A DNA stretch of 39,270 bases, taken from Gammaproteobacteria bacterium (GTDB lineage: Bacteria > Pseudomonadota > Gammaproteobacteria > SZUA-152). Each line of letters opens with the position of its first letter. Within the stretch, counting starts at the first letter, position 1. Position numbers and translations under genes: made by a program. The notes under the pieces were generated by a model, which was given only the letters and a program-made list of their open reading frames with translations, was not told the DNA's origin and made no database searches. This document shows positions 18,147-26,781 of the stretch, piece by piece. The stretch spans positions 1-39,270 of the forward strand of contig JAJDNG010000084.1 of assembly GCA_022340845.1 (NCBI GenBank), in the 5' to 3' direction.

Positions 18147-18163
18147 CGCGTGTAAAACACGCG
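18147..18163. promoter_or_regulatory. Perfect 7+3+7 inverted repeat
   Basis: CGCGTGTAAAACACGCG forms 7-base arms around AAA, about 80 bases upstream of the REC-GGDEF start. No T-run follows directly, so an operator or 5' leader hairpin seems more likely than a terminator. Confidence 0.4.
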
Positions 18164-18245
18164 CCATAATCATTTAATTTTTACGGCCGGTTACCGATAG
18201 TTACTTTTAATACACTCGTAAATCCGGTTACAAAGACTGAAGACT

Positions 18246-19412
18246 ATGAACAATTTATCAGCCAACGAATCCGCGCAAAAACCCGCTGTTTTGATAATAG
18301 ACGACTCAAAACTGGTTAGGGTTTCCATTAAACGGGTTCTAAAAAAAGAATTTACCATCATAGAAGCGGTAGACGGTGAAGACGGTTGGGAAAAACTGCT
18401 TGCCAATCAAGAGATTCAAGTGGTCATCACTGATGCCGGGATGCCGCGCCTGGATGGATTTGAGCTCATCGAACGCATTCGCCAATACGACGACAAACGC
18501 CTTCAGGACATTCCCATTATGATGGTCACCGGCGCGGAAAAAGCGCAAACGGATGTGCGGGAAAAAGCGCTGCGTCTCGGGGCGACCGATTTCATCACCA
18601 AGCCGTTTGACGATGTACAAATGCTGGCTCGCGCCCGCACCCATGCCAGACTCGACACCACCCAGCGCACTCTGGAAAAAACCACCCACGAGTTGGAAGA
18701 ATCCTCCGCGGTAGATCCGCTGACCAAAATCAGCAATCGCCGCTATTGGTTACAACAAGGCTCCCAGGCGTTGGCGTTTGCCACGCGGCATAAGCAAGCG
18801 TTGTCCTTTATAGGCATAGGCATTGATAATTTCAGTGACATCAAAACCCAGTGCGGTGATGAGACCGCCCAGCATGTACAGATTTGGTTGACCAAGCTGT
18901 TACAACCCATATTGCGCAAAGAAGATTCTATTGCCCGGATTGGCGAGGGATTGTTCGCCGTCATTGCCCCCACGGCTACCCGAATGGACGCTGCGGTACT
19001 GGCCGAGCGCATGCGCAAAATCGTGAGTGCATCGCCGTTTACCGAAACCGTGATCGCGCTGCCGGTAAATATCAGTCTGGGCATCGCCTGCCTGGGAGCC
19101 AGCGATGTGAGCACAGCGGAGGGCTACCTCAACGCAGTCGTTCAATTGATTCAGCAGGCACAGAAAAAAGGCGGCAATCGCACGCTCGCCCTGGCGGCTA
19201 AACAAGCCCAGGCCGAAGCGCCGCAAAAACCACGACCCAGCATTGATACAGCATTGGATCTTCTGGCGCAAAACAATACGGCGTCCATTCAGCCGTTTCT
19301 TAAAGACCTCGCTCGGCAAGTACTCCCATTGCTGGAGATGTGCAACCAAACCTACGGTTGGCAAGCCGAGCAGCATTTGGCCGCACTAAAAGACAAGCTG
19401 GAAATGAAATAG
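18246..19412 (+). CDS. Response regulator with degenerate GGDEF domain
   Basis: 388 residues. REC domain 14-135 has the acidic pocket (IIDD), phospho-acceptor Asp63 (VITDAGMP) and Lys119 (ITKP), so it should be phosphorylated. A short coiled linker (about 136-152) leads to a GGDEF-fold domain (about 153-310). Its usual DPLT-NRR entry is present, but the active-site loop reads GEGLF (233-237) instead of GGDEF/GGEEF, so cyclase activity is unlikely. A further helical tail of about 75 residues (315-388) has no known match. No histidine kinase gene is nearby. The gene is convergent with the larger GGDEF-EAL gene and may work with it. Confidence 0.88.
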   Translation: MNNLSANESAQKPAVLIIDDSKLVRVSIKRVLKKEFTIIEAVDGEDGWEKLLANQEIQVVITDAGMPRLDGFELIERIRQYDDKRLQDIPIMMVTGAEKAQTDVREKALRLGATDFITKPFDDVQMLARARTHARLDTTQRTLEKTTHELEESSAVDPLTKISNRRYWLQQGSQALAFATRHKQALSFIGIGIDNFSDIKTQCGDETAQHVQIWLTKLLQPILRKEDSIARIGEGLFAVIAPTATRMDAAVLAERMRKIVSASPFTETVIALPVNISLGIACLGASDVSTAEGYLNAVVQLIQQAQKKGGNRTLALAAKQAQAEAPQKPRPSIDTALDLLAQNNTASIQPFLKDLARQVLPLLEMCNQTYGWQAEQHLAALKDKLEMK

Positions 19413-19536
19413 CTGGTACTGTAAGTTATTACCTGTAAACCCTATCCGGGCAACTGCGGCGCCCGGGTGACATTCTGGCACTCATTCTGGCACAATAGTG
19501 GCGTCAACCCTGGATTGACACCCTTAACCTCAAGGA

Positions 19537-22119
19537 CTAGCCTTTTTTCGCCACTGAGTACGCAGCCCCGACATTGCAATCGACGAGCATTTGTTTGGGT
19601 CTGGCGATGTAAAATCCCTGTACGTAATCCACCCCTGATTCTTTGAGCAATCGCAGAATATCCGCATTTTCCACAAATTCCGCCACAGTGGTTTTACCCA
19701 CCGAATGGGCAATCTGCACAATGGAATTGATGATGGCGCGGTCCACTGTATCGTGCAACATGCCTTGTACAAAAACGCCATCGATTTTTATTTCGTCCAC
19801 GGACAGGAATTTCAAATGTGAAAACGAACAAAATCCGCTGCCAAAATCATCCAGCGCAAATTTGTAACCCAGCTTGTGCAAGGTCTTGATAAACCGATTG
19901 GCTGAATCCAGATTGGAAATAGCTGAAGTTTCCGTGATCTCGAATATGAAGCTACCGGGCATTACGTTATGTTCCCGGCGCACAGCATCGATATATTCGG
20001 CCAGGTTGTCCTGCTCCAGGGTTTGCCCGGAGATATTGATGGAAAATACCGCGCTTTTGCCGGCAGCGTTTAGCTCTGCCATGGTACTGATGGCTTCTTT
20101 GATGACCCATCGGTCGATTTTCGGCATCATATTAAAACGTTCTGCAGTGGGCATAAACGCGTCGGGATACACTAACTGCCCTCGTGAATCCGGCAAGCGC
20201 AACAACACTTCGTAGATAGGTGGATTGTGATGCGACGTGTTGCAGTACTGTTCCCATAACAATTCATCCGCCTCTGGTAGAGCCATCTCATCGATGTCGG
20301 CCAGAGGCAATATGGGTTGATAGTGCAATTCGAAAGCATTTTTATTCAACGCATCGTGAAGCCTGGCCGACCAGCCAAGTTCAATATCCATGGCGGTGCG
20401 CTCGTCATTTCCACTTTCAAATATATGCGTGCAGTTGCGGCCTTTGCCTTTGGCGATATAACAGGCAATATCGGCATTGGCCAGCACTTCCCCTGCTGAG
20501 GAAGATTGCTGATTGATGTTGGCCACGCCTATGCTGACACTGACTTTATACACTTTTGCCCCATAGTTAAACCGATAGTTTTCCAATACCGCTCTGAACT
20601 TGTCTGCGGCATTAAAAGCGGCGTCGGGATTAACATTGCGCAAAATAATGGCAAATTCGTCACCGCCAATCCGGGCCAAGGTATCGGCGGCCCGCAACCG
20701 GCTTTGCAATTTTTTACCCACGGCAATCAGGAACTTGTCGCCCACATCATGGCTGGCGGTGTCGTTGACAAATTTGAACCGATCCAGGTCAATATACAAT
20801 AGCGCGCTGTGTTCGCTACTGCGTTGCAACCGTTTCACTTCTTGGGTTAGTTGAGACTCGAAATAACTGCGGTTAGGCAATTTGGTGAGCGGATCGTGCG
20901 TGGCCTGCCACCTGAGTTCATCCAACAGCAATCGCCGCTCGCTCACATCGCGAAACGCCACCACCGAACCGTGTAATTTGTCGTCAAATGTCAACGGGTA
21001 TACGGTGCATTCCACCGGGATAAACTTGCCTTCTTTATGCAAGAAACTGGTCGCCCATGCCCGAAACTGGTCTCCGTTTTGATACGCCTTTTGCAACATG
21101 CATTGCTGCGGTGGATTTGGTGTGCCGTCTTCATAATAGTTGTGCAGTAATGTGTGCGCTGTCTGGCCGATAATCCTCTCGTCCTTGGAATAACCGAGAA
21201 TTTCTTTGGCCGCTGGATTGATGAACGTGATAGTGCCCTCACAATCCACACCGTACACGCCGTCACCTACCGAAGTTAAGATGCCCTCCAAATATTTATG
21301 ATCGTTGCGCAAGCTGCGCACGGCGCGCAACGACCGACTCATGGCTTCGATACGGGCCAAAAACAATTCATTGGGCTCATTTTTAAACATGCATTCCGTC
21401 GCACCGGCCGCCAGCGAGCTGATAATGGCTTTATCCGAATATGTACCTGTAATGATCGCAGTGGCAATGGATGCGGTTCGTTCGTCATCGTGCAGCAATT
21501 GACACAATGCGTCGCCGTTGGCCTCGGGCATATAATAGTCGCTTATGACAATGTCATAGCTATTGCTCACCGCTTTTTCAAACGCTTCGTCCACACTGGA
21601 GGCCGTGTCGGTATCGTATCCATGTTGCGTTAACAATCGCCGGTATTTGGTTCGAATGGTAGGAGAATCGTCTACAAACAATACCTTGATGGACGTCAGT
21701 TCCGGTGCCAGCAACGCGTCGCTGTCGATACCCAGTTCTGTCTGGGATTGAGGCTGAATCAAGCCATCCAGTGTATCGATGATTTCATTATGGTTTTCCC
21801 ACAACACCAACGCGGTGTTGCTGCGTTTGCTAATCCAGGCGTGTTTATTGGTATCGGTCGCATGGGTCAATACCACCACACCGATGTTGCTGAATTCATG
21901 CTCGGTTAGCGTGACAAACAATTCGTCCGCCGCTTGATTGGTTTTGGCAGGCCAGCCCAATACTACCCCTGCGTAAGCATGCTTATTGGCTGTTACGGTG
22001 GTCAGTGCCTGGGCGTAATCGGCAATTTCAACCGCATCGTAATCTTGGCGGTCCAACAACTTTTTAACGGCATGGCGAAGCGTGGCGGATGGTTCGATCA
22101 ACAACAGGCGTTTCAACAC
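19537..22119 (-). CDS. REC-REC-PAS-GGDEF-EAL signalling protein
   Basis: 860 residues. Domains in order: a receiver-like fold (1-120) with Gly where the phospho-Asp should be (VVLGW, about 55), a typical receiver (143-262; Asp194 in VISDYYMP), PAS (about 274-395), GGDEF (about 405-570; RIGGDEF at 483-489, with an RAAD inhibitory site five residues before it) and EAL (about 590-845). The EAL domain keeps EVLLR (637-641), SINISGQ, FEITET, LDDFGSG (756-762), the Lys in IKID, AEFVEN and VQGF, so phosphodiesterase activity is plausible. A stretch of about 30 residues precedes EVLLR, and looks like an insertion. The start is GTG with AGGA six bases upstream. It may both make and degrade c-di-GMP under phosphorylation control. 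Confidence 0.92.
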   Translation of the reverse strand: MLKRLLLIEPSATLRHAVKKLLDRQDYDAVEIADYAQALTTVTANKHAYAGVVLGWPAKTNQAADELFVTLTEHEFSNIGVVVLTHATDTNKHAWISKRSNTALVLWENHNEIIDTLDGLIQPQSQTELGIDSDALLAPELTSIKVLFVDDSPTIRTKYRRLLTQHGYDTDTASSVDEAFEKAVSNSYDIVISDYYMPEANGDALCQLLHDDERTASIATAIITGTYSDKAIISSLAAGATECMFKNEPNELFLARIEAMSRSLRAVRSLRNDHKYLEGILTSVGDGVYGVDCEGTITFINPAAKEILGYSKDERIIGQTAHTLLHNYYEDGTPNPPQQCMLQKAYQNGDQFRAWATSFLHKEGKFIPVECTVYPLTFDDKLHGSVVAFRDVSERRLLLDELRWQATHDPLTKLPNRSYFESQLTQEVKRLQRSSEHSALLYIDLDRFKFVNDTASHDVGDKFLIAVGKKLQSRLRAADTLARIGGDEFAIILRNVNPDAAFNAADKFRAVLENYRFNYGAKVYKVSVSIGVANINQQSSSAGEVLANADIACYIAKGKGRNCTHIFESGNDERTAMDIELGWSARLHDALNKNAFELHYQPILPLADIDEMALPEADELLWEQYCNTSHHNPPIYEVLLRLPDSRGQLVYPDAFMPTAERFNMMPKIDRWVIKEAISTMAELNAAGKSAVFSINISGQTLEQDNLAEYIDAVRREHNVMPGSFIFEITETSAISNLDSANRFIKTLHKLGYKFALDDFGSGFCSFSHLKFLSVDEIKIDGVFVQGMLHDTVDRAIINSIVQIAHSVGKTTVAEFVENADILRLLKESGVDYVQGFYIARPKQMLVDCNVGAAYSVAKKG

Positions 22120-22390
22120 AATTTTTCCTATAGTGTTTTATCTTCAATAACTTACGGATGGATACAACTATTACTTGCCGGTTCGTATTTATATCGGCCG
22201 GCCACTGGAAAATATTAAAAATTGACAGGATGGGCATGAAAACAGTGCAGATTCAGCACTGATTCGTTCAGAAGATACGGGAGTGGAAAATGTGCTGCGC
22301 TAATTATTTACGAAAAGTAATCAACGCAAAGTAAGAAACGGAAAGCACCAAGTGGAAAGTTTGGCGCGCAAAGGTCGAAAGCTTGTAACC

Positions 22391-23188
22391 TCAGTTGAGA
22401 CGCCACACTTCGTAACGTTTTTCAATCTGGCGGAAAAACAATCTCTCAAACATCCAGGATACGCCACCTATTAAGACAATGCCCAGTAACACTTGACGGG
22501 AGTTCCCAATTTCCCCTCCCATGGACACCATCCAACCCAATCCCTGGGTCGCACCTATCATCTCCGCAGCGACCAAGGCCCGCCAAGCCTGACTAAAGCC
22601 GATTCGCAGTGCGGCGGTAATAAAAGGCAAACTGGCGGGCAAGTACACATAGAGAAACAACTGTATTTTTTTGGCGCCCAACGCACGGGCCGCACGCACT
22701 TCACTGCCTTGGATGGTCAACACACCTTCCATAATCGTTAAAATCATGGGGTTCACCGCGGAGATGAAAATTACCACGATAATGGTGGTGTAACCTATGC
22801 CAAAAATAATCAACATCAAAGGCGCCCAGGCGATGGGAGGAATAGCCATAAACAGGCCGTTTAAAGGTACAATATATTCCCGGAAACCTTTGTAGAACCC
22901 TGCCATGAATCCGCACACGATAGCCACGACGATCGCCGACCCAAACCCTCCCACCTCTTCCAAAAAACTCGCCCATAAATGGGGAAACAACTCGCCATTA
23001 ATAAACCAGCGATAGCCTTCTTCTGCTACATCCCACACCTGCGGCAGTATGTAGGAAGGAAACTGTGTTGCGATCAGCATCCAGGCCAGTAACAACGACG
23101 GTATGGACAACCACGCCCAGGTAAACTTTGGCAGCTTCAGAGTCGATTTCGAACGTTTCGGTATGGCTTCTCTTCCAATAACACTCAC
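22391..23188 (-). CDS. ABC transporter permease (SsuC/TauC/NrtB type)
   Basis: 265 residues with about six transmembrane segments, such as LSIPSLLLAWMLIATQFPSY and GIVLIGGVSWMFERLFF. The BPD permease contact loop EVRAARALGAKKIQLFLYVYLPASLPFI is clear (EAA-type loop), as in the sulfonate/taurine/nitrate importer family. It would form the inner-membrane channel with the SBP and ATPase encoded just upstream on the same strand. It starts with GTG and follows the SBP stop after 66 bases. The substrate cannot be told from the sequence. Confidence 0.92.
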   Translation of the reverse strand: MSVIGREAIPKRSKSTLKLPKFTWAWLSIPSLLLAWMLIATQFPSYILPQVWDVAEEGYRWFINGELFPHLWASFLEEVGGFGSAIVVAIVCGFMAGFYKGFREYIVPLNGLFMAIPPIAWAPLMLIIFGIGYTTIIVVIFISAVNPMILTIMEGVLTIQGSEVRAARALGAKKIQLFLYVYLPASLPFITAALRIGFSQAWRALVAAEMIGATQGLGWMVSMGGEIGNSRQVLLGIVLIGGVSWMFERLFFRQIEKRYEVWRLN

Positions 23189-23254
23189 AATTATAACCTA
23201 ATGTATTTGCATTTATACTGTAGGCCTGAATCCGGCCCAGCCAATCTGCCGGCT

Positions 23255-24256
23255 CTATTTGCGCAGCGCCACTTCATTGACAAAACTTTTGTCCACCAAC
23301 TCACTGGCCTTAAGCGGCTTGCTGATATAACCCAACGATAACGAATAATCCATCAGGTTTTGAATAAAGTTCATATCTTTTTCGGTTAAGTCCCATTCCC
23401 AACCCAGGCGTTTTCTGGCTTCCGCCACCACTTGCGTGCCACTGATGGTTTCACCGGTGGTTTCATTTTTCACGTTTTCCAGCTTAAAGGCGGCAGCGAT
23501 AATGTCGTTACCGGCATCCGGGCTGGAGTTGAGAAATTCCACCGCCTTCTTATGAGCTGCCAGTACTTTTTTAATGGCCGAACGTTTGTTTTTTAACGCA
23601 TCGGGCATCGCCATCACTACATACCAGGGGTATTTAGGCACTGCTTGGTTCATATCGAAAATCACTTTGGTATCGCCACGCAGTTCAAATTGACTGGTGA
23701 ACGGTTCCCAGATAAAAGCCCCGTCTACCACCTTGGCTTCCACTGAAGGGCCCATATTACCGGAGGGCATGGGCACAATACTGACGTCTTTGTCCGGCTC
23801 CATATGGCCCGCCACACCTAACACGTAGCCTCTTAACAACACATCCATGCCACTGCCTTTTTTTACACCGGCCATCTTTTTGCCTTTGAGCCCCTGCAAG
23901 TCATTAATGCCGGAATCCTTACGTACCATCACCGCCGCTTGGCCGTAATTCACTTTGGCCAGTATGCGGCTTTCCAAACCACGTGAATACCAATGATAAA
24001 CCGGTGGTGAGCCGATATACGCCATGTCCAATTCACCCGCGGCCAATGCCTGATGCACGATGGGCCCGCTGGTAAACGAATGAATTTCAGCATCCAAGCC
24101 CATTTCTTCAAAATAGCCTTTTTCTTTGGCAATGATCACCGGCGCATTAGCCATGGCGTACACCCAACCGATACGGATTTTTTCTTTTTCCGCGTAACAT
24201 GTGCTACTGACTACGGTAACGATGCCAAACAGTACTATAGATATTAAATTTTTCAC
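23255..24256 (-). CDS. ABC transporter substrate-binding protein (NMT1/SsuA type)
   Basis: 333 residues. A signal peptide (about 1-22, ending CYA) is followed by the NMT1/SsuA-like periplasmic binding fold: IRIGWVYAMANAPVIIAKEKGYFEEMGLDAE, then GELDMAYIGSPP and KGKKMAGVKKGSGMD. This family binds sulfonates, nitrate, thiamine precursors and other small organics; the ligand here is unknown. The GTG start has a perfect AGGAGG seven bases upstream and overlaps the ATPase stop codon (GTGA), a sign of translational coupling. Confidence 0.92.
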   Translation of the reverse strand: MKNLISIVLFGIVTVVSSTCYAEKEKIRIGWVYAMANAPVIIAKEKGYFEEMGLDAEIHSFTSGPIVHQALAAGELDMAYIGSPPVYHWYSRGLESRILAKVNYGQAAVMVRKDSGINDLQGLKGKKMAGVKKGSGMDVLLRGYVLGVAGHMEPDKDVSIVPMPSGNMGPSVEAKVVDGAFIWEPFTSQFELRGDTKVIFDMNQAVPKYPWYVVMAMPDALKNKRSAIKKVLAAHKKAVEFLNSSPDAGNDIIAAAFKLENVKNETTGETISGTQVVAEARKRLGWEWDLTEKDMNFIQNLMDYSLSLGYISKPLKASELVDKSFVNEVALRK

Positions 24257-25104
24257 AATGCAGCCTCCTGTAAAAGTCGTGCACTCGGTCCATCATCAAA
24301 ATCATCGTCAGAATTGGGGTTTGTTGTGTTCGCAACCACGGCGATATCGGCAATCAATTCTTTTTTATATTGCCAAAACAGTTCGGAAGTTCGCGTCGTT
24401 GGGCCACTGCGGGGCCTTGGCAGATCGTTGCTAAGATCTCTGAAGATACCGTTGGGGGGGCGGTGTAAAACGACAATCCGGTCGGACAAATAAACCGCTT
24501 CATCGATATCATGGGTAATAAATACTACAGTTTGCCCCAATTCGTCCCATAGGCGCAGTAACTCATCGTTCATGGTTTCCCGGGTAATGGCATCCAGCGC
24601 CCCAAATGGCTCGTCCATGAGCAACAGGCGGGGTTCCATAACCAATGCCCTGGCTAGCGACACACGTTGTTGCATGCCACCGGAAAGGTGTCGCGGCAGG
24701 TAATTTTCAAATCCTTCCAGCCCTACAAGTTGCAGATACCGGGTGGCTTTTTCCCGTCGTTCCAGCGGGCTTAGGTTGCCTTCCATTCGCAGTCCAAATT
24801 CAACATTTTCAACGGTAGTAAGCCAAGGGAATAATGTGGCATGCTGAAATACATAGCCGAAATGGGGATCTTCGGGCGCAATGGGTTTTCCCCTCAGTTT
24901 GATACTACCCTGGCGGGGAAACAAAAATCCGGACAACAAGTTTAGTAGCGTCGTTTTTCCGCATCCGGATGGACCAATGATGGATAAAAACTCGCCGGGT
25001 TGCACATCGATACTCAAACCATCAAATATGGCACCTGCGCCGTAGTTGAAATGAACATCGTCGATAAGAAGGCTGTCACCGCCTATTCGTTCTATATTCG
25101 ACAC
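24253..25104 (-). CDS. ABC transporter ATPase (SsuB/TauB/NrtD type)
   Basis: 283 residues. Walker A GPSGCGKT (about 43-50), Q-loop, signature LSGGMQQRVSLARAL, Walker B LLLMDEPFGALD and the H-loop FITHDIDEA are all intact. It resembles the SsuB/TauB/NrtD ATPases. First gene of the importer operon; GTG start with GGGAG six bases upstream. An inverted repeat at 25239-25254 lies about 140 bases upstream, and a Crp-family regulator gene lies immediately upstream on the same strand. Confidence 0.94.
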   Translation of the reverse strand: MSNIERIGGDSLLIDDVHFNYGAGAIFDGLSIDVQPGEFLSIIGPSGCGKTTLLNLLSGFLFPRQGSIKLRGKPIAPEDPHFGYVFQHATLFPWLTTVENVEFGLRMEGNLSPLERREKATRYLQLVGLEGFENYLPRHLSGGMQQRVSLARALVMEPRLLLMDEPFGALDAITRETMNDELLRLWDELGQTVVFITHDIDEAVYLSDRIVVLHRPPNGIFRDLSNDLPRPRSGPTTRTSELFWQYKKELIADIAVVANTTNPNSDDDFDDGPSARLLQEAAL

Positions 25105-25238
25105 GAATTACTCCCGCCATAATTGAAATACGCGGAAGCTATACTCGGGGTTTAGATAGGCGGTGTCTGTCGGCCAGGCGACATTTGAAGAACAAATGCT
25201 TTTTCTGATTATGGTTTAATTTTATCTAGTAATAGGAT

Positions 25239-25254
25239 TTGCGTATTGTCGCAA
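25239..25254. promoter_or_regulatory. Inverted repeat upstream of ABC operon, candidate operator
   Basis: TTGCG-TATTGT-CGCAA, two 5-base arms with a 6-base spacer, about 135-150 bases upstream of the ATPase start. The spacing suits a Crp-family dimer, and such a regulator is encoded next door. The half-sites are not the CRP TGTGA or FNR TTGAT sequence. This is a candidate only. Confidence 0.4.
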
Positions 25255-25322
25255 TCCCACGTCATGATTACCATTGTCAAACCAATGCCCTTAAAGCGTG
25301 TCAATAAGAATAATCGGGGCAA

Positions 25323-26060
25323 TCATGCGGTATTGCGCATAACCTGCACGCGTGGTGCTGGCATCCGCGGATACACCAGTTCACCCGCAATAGATTCGAT
25401 CCAGGGTATGTCTTGCAGATAAATGACGCGTTGTTGCATTTTCAAAACGTTTTTTTTGCGCAGCGCACTTAACACAGTGGTTACGCTTTGCCGGCTAGTG
25501 CCGATCATGTCGGCCATTTCCTGATGCGTCAAAGCAATGTCCAGCAGTATAGCCTCACCTGCCGGCTTTCCATAGCGGCTGCACAACCTTGTCAATAACT
25601 TTATTACTCTGCAAGCGACATCGTCAGATGCAAGATTTAACAGAACGTCGCTCAGTTCTCTTAGCCGGTAACCCAGCAACTCAATGACTTTTAGCGCCAA
25701 TTGAGGATGTTGTTTGATATAGCGCTTGAATTCAATTTTGCTGATGGCCAACACTTCAACCGTGCTACAGGCTTGTGCATTGACATCCCGGCCGCTTTGC
25801 TGAAACACTTCCGACAAACCAAACAATTCACCGGGAAAACAAAACCAAAGAATCACTTCTTTACCTTCTTTGGATAATTCAAACACTTTAACCCGGCCAT
25901 CCGCCAGCAAGAAAACCTCCTCACTGCTCGACCCCACATGAAACACCATTTCATGTTTTTGAAAATAGCGCTTATTGCCCATATGGTACAGAGCTTGACG
26001 ATCTTGCAAACTTAAATTGGAAATAAAATCAATTGGGTGAGAGTCCCAGCTACCTTCCAT
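25323..26060 (-). CDS. Crp/Fnr-family transcriptional regulator
   Basis: 245 residues. An N-terminal cyclic-nucleotide-binding fold (about 30-120; VGSSSEEVFLLADGRVKVFE, FPGELFGLSEVF) is followed by the dimer helix and a winged HTH (LTHQEMADMIGTSRQSVTTVLSAL, about 178-201). There is no N-terminal cysteine cluster, so it is not an oxygen-sensing FNR, and the usual CRP cAMP-binding Arg-Ser pair is not evident; the signal is unknown. It sits between the ABC operon and the divergent DUF3604 gene and may regulate both, since palindromes occur in each promoter region (inference). Confidence 0.9.
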   Translation of the reverse strand: MEGSWDSHPIDFISNLSLQDRQALYHMGNKRYFQKHEMVFHVGSSSEEVFLLADGRVKVFELSKEGKEVILWFCFPGELFGLSEVFQQSGRDVNAQACSTVEVLAISKIEFKRYIKQHPQLALKVIELLGYRLRELSDVLLNLASDDVACRVIKLLTRLCSRYGKPAGEAILLDIALTHQEMADMIGTSRQSVTTVLSALRKKNVLKMQQRVIYLQDIPWIESIAGELVYPRMPAPRVQVMRNTA

Positions 26061-26196
26061 GATAATCCCTTCTATGTAGTGTGTTTAACCGGCAACCATG
26101 AGTTTAGAATCGCCAACTCGACAACTGTTCCTGACATTATTCTATCTTCTCCATCCCTGTAGTCGCGCTTCATTGCACCCCCAAGGGTACTTCTTC

Positions 26197-26216
26197 AGAT
26201 TACCTATTGGTAATCT
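26197..26216. promoter_or_regulatory. Perfect 8+4+8 inverted repeat, candidate operator
   Basis: AGATTACC-TATT-GGTAATCT lies about 140 bases upstream of the Crp-family gene. It could be a site for autoregulation, or for another regulator. Confidence 0.45.
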
Positions 26217-26577
26217 TCTGGGCGCGAAATTTGTCAATATTCCCGATATTAACGGCGTTTTGCGCCTTGCCTAAAGCACCTACTGTTGGCGCATTTGATG
26301 ATTTTAATTCTCATGGCTGCTCGCCCAGACTGATTCAGAGGTTCCTAATTTATAATTAATGTTGACGTTCTGTCGGCTGGCTGACTTACCCGCAATTTAA
26401 ATCCGTGGTGTGATACAGCGCACCAGCAAACAAACAGGTTGTTATTATGATGAAAATAGCGTCTTTTTAATAAACCCTTTTTTAATAAACCTTTTTTTAT
26501 AAATAACTATTAATAAAACATCCAATACCACTATTGCTTAGTCAACCGTCATTGATTATTGAGAATCACGCAATATT

Positions 26578-26592
26578 GGACATTTATTGTCC
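26578..26592. promoter_or_regulatory. Short inverted repeat upstream of DUF3604 gene
   Basis: GGACA-TTTAT-TGTCC, 5-base arms, about 190 bases upstream of the DUF3604 start. Short enough to be chance. Confidence 0.25.
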
Positions 26593-26781
26593 GCCACGGA
26601 TGACAAATGGAAACAGTACCGACTATACAATGATAAACCACAAAATCAATTGCTATTTTCATTCGTTTCGTTGCGATAGAGATTGCAAATAAGTAAGTAC
26701 TGAATTATTAATTTAGAATCAATCCAGCACTGCAGGTATTTGCCTACCAGGATTCACTCGCGGCCTTACAGGAGTCACACT

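Larger units (their letters stand above)
26061..26781. other. Long intergenic region, Crp-family gene / DUF3604 gene
   Basis: 721 bases between divergent genes, AT-rich and without coding sequence. It contains a perfect inverted repeat at 26197-26216, a shorter one at 26578-26592, and A/T-rich short direct repeats (TTTTTAATAAACC-type, two to three units) at 26464-26505. Probably the regulatory region for both genes. Confidence 0.45.

Noticed and set aside
19446-19466. CCGGGC/GCCCGG inverted repeat as a terminator
   Set aside because: Six-base stem with a nine-base loop and no T-run after it.
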